Origin: Plectonema cf. radiosum LEGE 06105
Lineage (GTDB): Bacteria; Cyanobacteriota; Cyanobacteriia; Cyanobacteriales; Nostocaceae
DNA: 64,000 nt
Assembly (NCBI RefSeq): GCF_015207665.1
Contig: NZ_JADEWL010000019.1
Coordinates: 1-64,000 of the forward strand
Direction: 5' to 3'
Position numbers and translations under genes: made by a program. Of this stretch, positions 28,401 to 34,753 are shown piece by piece. Each line of letters begins with the position of its first letter. The first letter of the stretch is position 1. Below the pieces are notes generated by a model, which was not told the origin of the DNA, searched no databases, and saw nothing but the letters and a program-made list of their open reading frames with translations.

Positions 28401-28908
28401 TTGGTTCTACTGTTGCAGAGTCATCAGGAAGTAATGCATTCGGCATATCTTTCCACAAGAAATTTTGGAAAGTACGAACTTCATTTTCTACGATGGGGTA
28501 TTTGGATAATAATACCATGCCAAACTGTCCGGGAAAACTGCCAAACCCGAAAGCGTCATTACCACCACCGACAGAGCCGTTATTATCAAAATCAAACCCA
28601 GAGGGAATTCCAGTATTGGAAGGTGCTAAGTAAACGTAGGGATACTCTACAGCATCTACACCATTTTGGCTAACTTCTAAATAATTCTGCTGGAAATTTG
28701 CTATCGCAATTCCATTATCGTCATAATCAAACTCGTTTAACAATAACACATCGGGGTTTGTCCGCTGAATGATTTCAGCTACAGCTTTAGCTTGGTCGTT
28801 ATTGGGAGTAGATAAATCACTAATTAATTCACCTGTACTGTTGCGATTCAAAGAAGCGTTGAAAGTTGCGAAACGCACTTTGCTATTTTGGCTCAAATTA
28901 TCAGCCAT
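22426..28908 (-). CDS. Giant multidomain extracellular phosphatase: nuclease-like + esterase-like + phytase(GDSL insert) + PhoD + DUF4114
   Basis: A 2160-residue protein with these domains in order. Residues about 10-385 are an endonuclease/exonuclease/phosphatase fold (LLLNEFDYD, VIMGDQNADP, SSDHRLVYTD). About 400-745 is an esterase-like 'phytase-like' propeller. About 755-1000 is the first part of a beta-propeller phytase (DSDDPAIWVN, VVSDRANDTLAIY). About 1012-1280 is a GDSL hydrolase (AFGDSTTDVGN, DDFHPT). About 1290-1405 is the rest of the phytase (LIPDIEGLSIYYGDNGTGYL). About 1420-1960 is PhoD-like phosphatase (KLGDTIYAD, TIDDHEIVDN, MAGDFHG). About 2005-2160 is DUF4114. The ATG at 28908 has AGGAT upstream; the frame runs to a TTG at 28914. 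There is no signal peptide, so type I export is likely. A strong Pho-box candidate lies at 29022-29051. Confidence 0.88.
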   Translation of the reverse strand: MADNLSQNSKVRFATFNASLNRNSTGELISDLSTPNNDQAKAVAEIIQRTNPDVLLLNEFDYDDNGIAIANFQQNYLEVSQNGVDAVEYPYVYLAPSNTGIPSGFDFDNNGSVGGGNDAFGFGSFPGQFGMVLLSKYPIVENEVRTFQNFLWKDMPNALLPDDSATVEPNDWYSPEELEVFRLSSKSHWDIPVNVNGEIIHVLASHPTPPVFDGAEDRNGKRNHDEIRFWADYVTPGEGDYIYDDTGNTGGLNSNAKFVIMGDQNADPNDGDSTNNAILQLLDNPQINTNVTPSSEGGVDATSRQGGANLNHTGNPAFDTADFADNTPGNLRADYVLPSQNLKIQDAKVFWTTAQDPLFNRLIGDFPFPSSDHRLVYTDINLSSVEMTNQNRQSVTKLSFLGETSFPTGLDFSGTEVGGLSGIGYDASKGVYYAIADDRSSNARFYTLNIDLSDGKLNKGDIIFNGVTTLQNASGNAFANNSLDPEGIALTDSGNLFIASEGDTNNLINPFINEFSLQGRQLSELPIPEKFLPTANQSGGIRNNLAFESLTITPNQRYLYTATENALFQDGAAADVEQESLSRIIKYDLTTGQPVAEFVYEVDQVAVAPDSDNAFRTNGLVELLAIDNNGTLLALERSFTLGKGNTVKLYEVQTQGALDVSSQDDLFREEALEDDGDIIPPGAFEIDPAVQKRLLVDFADLGITPDNLEGLALGPTLPSGSQSLIVVSDNNFSNTQTTQFIALALDFKTTPAVLPTVETPYTIDNEEVPVDVLAGDSDDPAIWVNPDNPGESIVIGTLKDGGLVTFNLQGEIQQTISPLVFGEQRFNNVDIIYNFPLASRIVSEEPKIDLAVVSDRANDTLAIYSISENGQLEKLSTPQLDDPAFSIFGVDDGEATAYGLATYTSPVSGKSYVFVTQADGNKVAQIELTSKLGPADEQLIEAEVVRTLELPIPEGGEAADSQSEGLVVDQELGFLYVAIEGADVLKFAAEPETGNNFTVVQASQEQAELEQVPFSDFIAFGDSTTDVGNIFLSTGGTFPASPPYFNGRLSNGLLVPEILAEEIGLSASTPFLGGGTNYAFGGAELGAGDGGEPSVGEQINFYLGADAPTATDLFFISAGSNSIVPDLDATPAEIIENIPEIEDIVADLTGHITTLANAGAENFIISNLPSFGDTPLITSQGVSNQVNSAVIEFNNLLDTELDQLEDELGINITELDVASEIAKIRANPSQFGFTNTDTPAFNSTTGAVVPNPNEYFWWDDFHPTATVYSLIAQGLIDDIPQATTQFAATNVSPLIPDIEGLSIYYGDNGTGYLIANSQGDSSYAVFSREGNNEYLSSFIVGDHNGIDQVNESDGLDITNVALGSEFPNGLLVLQDGANDPQFVVENDEELENISTNFKFVPLENIEGFNFDSNFDPRNPQPQSLINGIASGDTTQNSTVLWARSTFKGEITFEYSTDESFNSVIGTVTQNVENINVPVKVEIEGLTPGTQYYYRVTDAAGASGIGKLKTSAQTGDYQGFRFGATGDWQQAPPYPSLKNADDRDLELFIKLGDTIYADLETPALPGVSQARSLSDFRTKQAEVLTTRFNLNTVPELYASTSILATIDDHEIVDNFAGGAAPGDSPDAPDIGSSTEPLFTDDVEFVNDTQVYEDALQAYQEYHPLQNNFYGETGDNRTANERKLYRYNTYGSDAAVIMLDSRSFRDDQINPVNLTNPQDAARFLAEASDPTRTLLGRQQVADLKADLLDAEQKGITWKFITIPEPIQNFGLLNAEDRFEGYAAERTEILKFIDDNDIDNVVFMAGDFHGTIVNNLTYQTAPGTEQIATNAFEIVTGPAAFNDGLFGPTVANIATAAGLITQEQRAFYDGLPVATDADNELNDKDDFIKQLLVQQTTPLGYDPVGLNNNLSQAENSIDAQLLQGDYVSTHKFGWTEFDIDQETQALTVTTYGIEPYSEAELLANPQSITGREPQIVSQFVVNPQTVDSLNINPIDTTNKDANGNEIELIDLTPFTGRTVTASFEINREADYNNNVYFYTVDNVNGEIGSLAPNASGYLQAALNNVINPTDGLTTPDEQPTTGTLEIVGGNILGIVIIADGTLEQAQNNINSVEGVYFSYLGANTDNGSFDHIKFEDNMFKFEDLANGGDRDFNDIEININFTV

Positions 28909-29021
28909 TATCAATATTTATCCTTTAGATAATTTAATTTACAAGCAATATGAATATTTTTTACAGAAAAAAATTCTGATTAGTTTTCCTGTAAAATACT
29001 CAATTTAAATGTTTCATCTAT

Positions 29022-29051
29022 AGGTTAAATCAAGAGTATATTTAGGTTAAA
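29022..29051 (-). promoter_or_regulatory. Candidate Pho box upstream of the phytase/PhoD gene
   Basis: On the minus strand the site reads TTTAACCT-N3-TATACTCT-N3-TTTAACCT. The outer two 8-mers match the cyanobacterial PhoB/SphR consensus PyTTAAPyPy(T/A) completely and the middle one matches 6 of 8, with the required 11-bp period. It lies about 114-143 bp before the start at 28908. Confidence 0.7.
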
Positions 29052-29093
29052 TAAAAGTTCTTAGCCCGGAAGTTAAGAACGAGACTACTCCTA

Positions 29094-29323
29094 TCCCCTT
29101 CTAAAATTACCAATTTCTATGAAACCTCTTTCCTCCGTGTTCTCTGCGTCAAGCATCGGTTTTTATTTCAGTAATCATAAAGCCGGGAAAGGACTACTCC
29201 TATTCCACTAAACAGATTACCTTTCACCCGGAGGGTGCGGTTCATCTCTTTTTACCTCTTTCCTCTGCGTTCTCTGCGTCTCTGCGGTTTTTTTTTATCG
29301 GTAATCTTTTGCCGGGAAGGAAC
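29094..29323. repeat. Dispersed repeat family A, two tandem copies
   Basis: A shortened copy (29094-29193) is followed directly by a fuller copy (29194-29323). The fuller copy has GATTACCTTTCACCCGGAG, GGTGCGGTTCATCTCTTTT and GCGTCTCTGCGG, and ends GCCGGGAAGG. They match the units at 1787 and 10856. Confidence 0.65.
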
Positions 29324-29558
29324 TAATCTAAAAGCCAAAATCCAAAATTATTTGACCAATATTGCCGATATGACTTTAGTCATAAATATGCATGACTATA
29401 GACAATATGAAAAAGGTGAACATTTCAGTTAATTTACAAGAGAAGCATTTCCAGAAAACAAGAATATGAAAACCAAACTCTTACTATTAATGAGAGTTTT
29501 TACTAAGTTAAAGTTTAGCGGGTAAATCCGCTGTAGAACTGATATTTTTCCTAGGTAA

Positions 29559-29720
29559 AGAAGTCGGGTTTTTATGACTTTTTGATTTTTTGCTCGATAT
29601 TGATTGTAAAAACCCGACTTCTGTGAGTATCCTATTCTCAAATATTTCGTAGGGAAAGAAGTCGGGTTTTTATGACTGTTTTGTGTTGCGATCAATATTG
29701 ATTGTAAAAACCCGACTTCT
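29559..29720. repeat. Two tandem AAGTCGGGTTTTT hairpin units
   Basis: AGAAGTCGGGTTTTT ... AAAAACCCGACTTCT at 29559-29622 and again at 29657-29720, repeating with a period of about 98 bp. Both loops carry ATTGATTGTA, so this is a local tandem duplication of one hairpin unit. They lie upstream of the serine hydrolase gene. Confidence 0.7.
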
Positions 29721-29771
29721 GTGATGATATCGAAATCACCTCAAGTTATATCAAGTTCGGATGGTTAATTC

Positions 29772-29801
29772 TTATTCCCTATTCCCTATTCCCTATTCCC
29801 A
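29772..29801. repeat. TTCCCTA heptamer repeat
   Basis: Four copies of ATTCCCT about 50 bp before the serine hydrolase start. STRR type. Confidence 0.65.
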
Positions 29802-29851
29802 GAGTAATCTCTTCATATCAAATTTGTACTAAACACAAGGAAATTATAGTA

Positions 29852-31789
29852 ATGAATCAAAATATTTCTTCCGAATTAGCTCAACAACTACAAACATCTC
29901 TCGATTCTAGCGTAGAAAATACAGGAATTCCCGGTGCGACTGTGGCTGTGATTAATTCTCAAGGTACTTGGTACGGTTCTAGTGGAGTTTCTAATCTGGA
30001 AACACAAACACCACTCAATCAAGATGATTTGTTCCAAATTGGTAGTATTAGTAAGACGTTTACAGCAGCAACTATTCTCAAATTAATTGAAGAAGAAAAG
30101 TTGAATTTAGTAGATACTCTCGATAAATGGTTACCCAATTCTATTATTAATAATATTCCCAATGCTAACAACATCACTGTCGAGCAATTGTTGAACCATA
30201 CCAGTGGTATTTTCAACTATACAAATAATCCACAATTTGCCATAGATGAATTAGCTGTTTTCAATGGTGCTGATATTGATAGAAGTCGAGAAGCAATACT
30301 TAAAAATTATGTTTCGGGAGAGGATGCTTACTTTGCTCCAGGAGAATCATTCTTTTATTCCAACACTAATTATCTCTTGTTAGGAATGCTAATTGAAGCT
30401 GCAACGGGTAATCCCTATAAAAGTGAGGTGAATCGCTTAATATTAGAACCCTTGGAATTAGATAATACTTATTTTGTGGGAGATAAAATTCCCAAAGAAA
30501 GATTGGTAAGAGGATATGGAGATGTAATTGGAGAAGATGGAAATTTCGGTGCAGATGGTATTCTTGAAGATACTACAGATGCATTTTCAACTATTGCTTC
30601 GACGTTAAGTGATGGTGGAATTATCTCTAACACCAAAGATGTAGCTCGTTTTAGTGATGCACTATTGAGTGGTGAATTATTAAACCCTGAAAGTCTCAAT
30701 CATATGCTTTCTTGGTCTGGTATTGAACAAGCACAAGTTGGAACTGGATATGGATTAGGTATATACGAAGAACAAACTCCTTGGGGTGAAATTTGGGGAC
30801 ATGATGGTGGTACTTTTGGTTATATTAGCCGAATGAGCTATTTTCCAGAGACTGATACTACTGTTGTAGTTCTTATTAATCAAGTAGATTTTCAACCTTT
30901 GACATTTTCGATAGATTCTGTATTTTCCGGCATTACTAAAACTCTCCTTGGTGCTAGTGAAAATGAAATTACTCCAGAGGCTTTACTAGATTCTTTCGAC
31001 AGTAATTTTGTTGATGGTTTGATTGATGTAATTAATGGAGTTGAAAATAAAGCTGATTTGCTCAGTTTAGTCAATAATGGAGAGACGTTTACGGAGCTTG
31101 ATGTAGAGGAAGAGAAGTTTTTCGATTTGATTAGTAATCCAGATAATCAAGACGACTATACAGCGCTAGTTAACTATTTACGCTTTGGTGCGATTGTTCC
31201 AGAAGAAAGTAATCTGATGGTGGGGAATCAAGCGGATAATACGCTTGCTGGTGAAAACCGTGATGATATTTTAGCTGGAGGATTAGGGAATGATTTAATT
31301 TTCGGTCAAGGTGGTAATGATATTTTACGAGGAGATGTAAATAATTCCTCTGGTGGTGGAAGTATTGGTGGTGATGACACTATATACGGTGGAGCAGGAA
31401 ATGATCGTATCGGTGGTAAAGCTGGTAATGATTTGATTTTCGGTGAAGCAGGAAATGACAGAATTTGGGGTGATGCTGGTGATGATACAATTTCGGGTGG
31501 TTTGGGTAATGATAGTCTCAATGGTGGTACTGGTAATGATGTATTTCTCTTGAAACAGAATCAAGGTACGGATAAAATTTTTGATTTTAAAGTTGATGAT
31601 GACTTGATTGATATTACTGGTTTGAATATTGATTTAGAGAATATCGATATTATCCAACAAGGTAAAGATACTGTAATTGCTGTTAATGGTTCGGATATCG
31701 CAATTTTGCAAAATCTCAATGTTGATAGTTTAAGTGCAGATAATTTTATTAATCAAAACTCTTTCGGAACAGCCTTTGATTATTTCTAG
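29852..31789 (+). CDS. Extracellular serine hydrolase (beta-lactamase/penicillin-binding-like) with RTX repeats
   Basis: Residues about 10-365 match the class C beta-lactamase/D-aminopeptidase/esterase group: SxxK in GSISKTF (Ser65, Lys68), YSN in FFYSNTNY and GHDGGTFGYISRMS near 325. About 370-455 is a linker. About 460-560 holds RTX-type Ca-binding nonapeptides (GGLGNDLIFGQGGNDIL, GGAGNDRIGG, GNDLIFGEAGNDRIWG). The end (DKIFDFKVDDDLIDITGL) is typical of type I secretion substrates. There is no signal peptide. The start is an ATG preceded by AAGGAAATTATAGTA. The substrate (peptide, ester or lactam) cannot be told from sequence. It is the only large secreted protein here on the plus strand. 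Confidence 0.87.
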   Translation: MNQNISSELAQQLQTSLDSSVENTGIPGATVAVINSQGTWYGSSGVSNLETQTPLNQDDLFQIGSISKTFTAATILKLIEEEKLNLVDTLDKWLPNSIINNIPNANNITVEQLLNHTSGIFNYTNNPQFAIDELAVFNGADIDRSREAILKNYVSGEDAYFAPGESFFYSNTNYLLLGMLIEAATGNPYKSEVNRLILEPLELDNTYFVGDKIPKERLVRGYGDVIGEDGNFGADGILEDTTDAFSTIASTLSDGGIISNTKDVARFSDALLSGELLNPESLNHMLSWSGIEQAQVGTGYGLGIYEEQTPWGEIWGHDGGTFGYISRMSYFPETDTTVVVLINQVDFQPLTFSIDSVFSGITKTLLGASENEITPEALLDSFDSNFVDGLIDVINGVENKADLLSLVNNGETFTELDVEEEKFFDLISNPDNQDDYTALVNYLRFGAIVPEESNLMVGNQADNTLAGENRDDILAGGLGNDLIFGQGGNDILRGDVNNSSGGGSIGGDDTIYGGAGNDRIGGKAGNDLIFGEAGNDRIWGDAGDDTISGGLGNDSLNGGTGNDVFLLKQNQGTDKIFDFKVDDDLIDITGLNIDLENIDIIQQGKDTVIAVNGSDIAILQNLNVDSLSADNFINQNSFGTAFDYF

Positions 31790-31829
31790 ATTGTACAAGG
31801 AATAAATGCTAATAATTTAACCCAATCTC

Positions 31830-31955
31830 CAGAAGTCAGGTTTTTAGGATATAAAAAAACCCGACTTCTCACCCCAGCAATTCCAACTTTTAGAAGTCGG
31901 GTTTTTACGAGTTTCTATCAGTCACATCATAAAATCATGATCAAAACCCGACTTC
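31830..31955. repeat. AAGTCGGGTTTTT hairpins between convergent genes
   Basis: Two stem-loops lie in the 166-bp gap between the convergent serine hydrolase and cadherin-like genes: AGAAGTCAGGTTTTT with AAAAACCCGACTTCT (31831-31869), and AGAAGTCGGGTTTTT with AAAACCCGACTTCT (31892-31955). The second touches the stop codon of the minus-strand gene. A bidirectional terminator role is plausible. Confidence 0.65.
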
Positions 31956-33941
31956 TTATTCCACAGCAATTTTAACCACCATATCATTAAAGTCCATATC
32001 ACCACCGTTACGTAAATCCTCAAAACCAAAGATATTGTCACCGAGTAAACGAATGTGATCAACACCATCAGAATTAGCGCCAATGTAGGGAAAGTAAACT
32101 GTGGGGTCGTTGCTGGTATCATTATCTTGAAGCTGTTGCAAGTTCCCATTAACAATCATCATCGGTGCGAAAATCGACTCTGCTATAATGTCTGCTGTGA
32201 TTGAAGCTGTACTTTGATTATCGGCTTTTAGTGTGAAAACCTCACCGTTAGTGTCTTTAACCAAATTCTCTAAAGCTGCATTGAGATAATCGCGATCGCG
32301 ATTCGGGTTAAGACTATCGATAATACCATCAGGGTTATCAAGTCTGTAGAAAACAACTTCGTTATCAAACTTAGCTTCACGGAAAACTTCTGCTGTCACA
32401 GTGACGGTTTCACCAGCAAATTGTCTCAAGTCAATTAATTCCGCAGTATTACCAGCTTGACTTGTACCATTTGGTGCAGATTGGTTAGTAATTTCCAAGT
32501 TCAATACTAAATCATTGAAATCGCGATCGCCACCACCAATTTGGTCTTCCCAGGCTAGTTCAAATTTACCATTACCCATATCTGCAATTTTGACTTGAGC
32601 AAAATCACTACTACTAAAAGTTGAACTCAAGAGAACGTTATTTGGAGAAGTTTCATCACTAATGACGTTATCAGTAGTACTATTTGTGACCAGATAAAAT
32701 ACTAAACGTTCGCCGCTTTGATATCCTTCTAAAATGCGTGTTTTTTCTAATTCTGCATAACCATTCGGTTGATTATTAATAGCAGAAAAAATAACTTTAC
32801 TTTGTTGTAATGCTTCTTGAATATATTCTGGAGAGTCGGGAGTTATGCCATTAACAGCATTATTCTCATCAACAATAAAAACACCTAATTCACTGATGTT
32901 ATCCGCATCAGTACCAACTAGGGAGAACAATATATTTGCTTTTTCTTGAGTATCTCCAATTAAACTAAAAATACCTTGTTTACTTTGTTCAATATCAAAT
33001 TCAGGTAAAGGTTCATCTTGCAAATTAATAGTGATATTAGCATTCTGACTGAAACTACTATTATCAGCAACCGTAACTAATAAATTAAAAATAGGATTCT
33101 TTTCAAAATCTAAATCATCACTGTCATTAACAATAATTTCACCGCTCGTTCCATCAATTGTGAAAGCAGTATTACCATCACCATCAATATCCAGATTACC
33201 ATCAGTAATATTATAGATGAGGATATCATTTTTATCGGAGTCATTAGCGCTAACCGTACCGATTAACGTTTCCTCTACACTATGTTCTCGAATAGAAAAA
33301 GTAGCATCTTCAATAACAGGTTTATCTAGTCCAGGATTGTCAGGAGCATTTTTATCAACAACCACATTCTGTGGATTTAATTGACTAGGAACAACACCTG
33401 AAACAGTTACTAATTGTGTACCAAGTGCAGTGATAATACTATCATTCCCTTGTTGAGTAATCGAAAGGTCATTGAAATTTTCAACACCAGCTAAATCGAC
33501 TCTGATTGTATCTTCAGCAAAATTAAAATCAGTAATTGTATTGGGATTTTCTGGTAATTCAACATTCGCAATCCAAAATACATCTTTACCTAAACCACCA
33601 GTAAAAGTATTACCACCACGTCCAGCGAAAATTATATCATCACCAATACCACCATCAACTGTATCATTACGGTCAGGGAAAATTTCATCGTTTCCTTCAC
33701 CCCCATCAAGTGTATTATTTCCTTCACCATCGGAGTAGAGGTCATCGTCCCCAGCATCTCCAAATAATTGATCGTTACTATAAGCAAATAACTCATCATC
33801 TCCCGCACCACCACGCAGAGTATTATTTCCTTTTCCATCGCCAGCATCTAGAATATCATTACCTTCTAAACCTAATAATTCATCATTACTTCCTACAGTT
33901 ATTCGCTGATCATTGCCAGGAGTACCGTTAATAGTTGCCAT
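31956..33941 (-). CDS. RTX-cadherin-like protein with two DUF4114 domains
   Basis: Residues 1-125 are RTX-like repeats at the N-terminus (GNDELLGLEGNDILDAG, GGAGDDELFAY, GGIGDDIIFAGRGG), followed by FWIANVELPENPNTITDF. About 205-310 resembles a cadherin domain (GTVSANDSDKNDILIYNI, FTIDGTSGEIIV, DFEKNPIFNLLVTVAD). About 325-490 is one DUF4114 (WEDQIGGGDRDFNDLV) and about 500-661 a second (FGFEDLRNGGDMDFND). No enzyme domain and no signal peptide are present. It is probably a structural or adhesive Ca-dependent extracellular protein (inference). The start is an ATG without a clear Shine-Dalgarno. Confidence 0.83.
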   Translation of the reverse strand: MATINGTPGNDQRITVGSNDELLGLEGNDILDAGDGKGNNTLRGGAGDDELFAYSNDQLFGDAGDDDLYSDGEGNNTLDGGEGNDEIFPDRNDTVDGGIGDDIIFAGRGGNTFTGGLGKDVFWIANVELPENPNTITDFNFAEDTIRVDLAGVENFNDLSITQQGNDSIITALGTQLVTVSGVVPSQLNPQNVVVDKNAPDNPGLDKPVIEDATFSIREHSVEETLIGTVSANDSDKNDILIYNITDGNLDIDGDGNTAFTIDGTSGEIIVNDSDDLDFEKNPIFNLLVTVADNSSFSQNANITINLQDEPLPEFDIEQSKQGIFSLIGDTQEKANILFSLVGTDADNISELGVFIVDENNAVNGITPDSPEYIQEALQQSKVIFSAINNQPNGYAELEKTRILEGYQSGERLVFYLVTNSTTDNVISDETSPNNVLLSSTFSSSDFAQVKIADMGNGKFELAWEDQIGGGDRDFNDLVLNLEITNQSAPNGTSQAGNTAELIDLRQFAGETVTVTAEVFREAKFDNEVVFYRLDNPDGIIDSLNPNRDRDYLNAALENLVKDTNGEVFTLKADNQSTASITADIIAESIFAPMMIVNGNLQQLQDNDTSNDPTVYFPYIGANSDGVDHIRLLGDNIFGFEDLRNGGDMDFNDMVVKIAVE

Positions 33942-34318
33942 TTTTTTGTTTATGATTTTTATATTTTTACTTTTAAATACAACCTAAATATGAGTAACGA
34001 TTAAACTCAAGTAAACGTTGATACATAAATAAACTAAATTTTAATTTTAATGGCTTATAAGCTAGATTAAAAAATACTCTAGTGCAATATTTTTAGATTA
34101 TTTATGATTTAAATGAGAATCTAGATAAACACGTATTACGTATTAATTACCCATTCATATCAAGTCCGGTTAATTAATATTTGTTAATCAGCCGGACTTG
34201 ATATTATGTGTTCTACAAAAGATGGTTAATTTTTATTTAAAATTGATTAGCAATTGCTCTGTTAATTAACTAATAATTAACTAATTACTAATCTAATCAA
34301 AACTCATCCAACTTGAGA
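33942..34318. other. Intergenic region with inverted repeat
   Basis: Contains a 13-bp perfect inverted repeat (ATATCAAGTCCGG ... CCGGACTTGATAT) at 34157-34204. The remainder is AT-rich, with no gene seen. Confidence 0.55.
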
Positions 34319-34429
34319 TTAAGCTTGAAATGCAAAGCTGGTATCATAATAACCAGTTACACCATTAACCATCGCTAATGTGTCACCACCAAAAGCGATT
34401 CTAGTATTACCACCCATTTCAGTTACCAA
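34319..34429 (-). pseudogene. Remnant of an RTX-protein C-terminus
   Basis: On the minus strand a short frame ends at a TAA (34319-34321) and encodes TEMGGNTRIAFGG, then DTLAMVNGVTGYYDTSFAFQA. This matches the last 35 residues of the neighbouring RTX proteins (NTEIAFGGNTLAMVNGVTG...SVVF). A TGA interrupts the frame just upstream and no domain precedes it. It is therefore the tail of a lost paralogue, left between the cadherin-like and alkaline phosphatase genes. Confidence 0.8.
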
Positions 34430-34653
34430 TCATGAGAATGGTATTCTTAGCCATTTTAAAGGTAGTTCCCCTATTTTAAGATTTCCGACTTGAAAAATAA
34501 AAGCAGTCCTAAGTTATCAGTTATTAAGTATTTTTTTATCCGGGAAAATACTTAATTACATCATGCTTATTGTTTCATCGATTAATTAATCTAACATTAA
34601 ATGCAGGTTAAAAATCTATTTTTGTTGATTTGGATGTTACAGATATTTATCCT

Positions 34654-34727
34654 AAAAACCCGACTTCTATGAGAGTTTTGAGTCGTGGGGGAAGAAGTCG
34701 GGTTTTTCTACCAAAAACCCGACTTCT
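34654..34727. terminator. Hairpin array downstream of the alkaline phosphatase gene
   Basis: A perfect 15-bp stem with a 5-base loop (AGAAGTCGGGTTTTT / CTACC / AAAAACCCGACTTCT, 34693-34727) lies 27 bp beyond the minus-strand stop. A further arm, AAAAACCCGACTTCT, is at 34654-34668. Its position suggests termination or 3'-end protection. The sequence is a member of the dispersed AAGTCGGGTTTTT family. Confidence 0.55.
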
Positions 34728-34753
34728 ATAATTACCCTTCTACTTCTGTAAAA

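Noticed and set aside
29091-29330. A small RNA gene in the family A repeats
   Set aside because: Several diverged copies lie in unrelated spacers without consistent promoter or terminator signals, so a dispersed repeat is the simpler reading.
33992-34016. Pho box upstream of the RTX-cadherin gene
   Set aside because: Only one near-match (CGATTAAA) and a poor neighbour at 11 bp; not above the AT-rich background.
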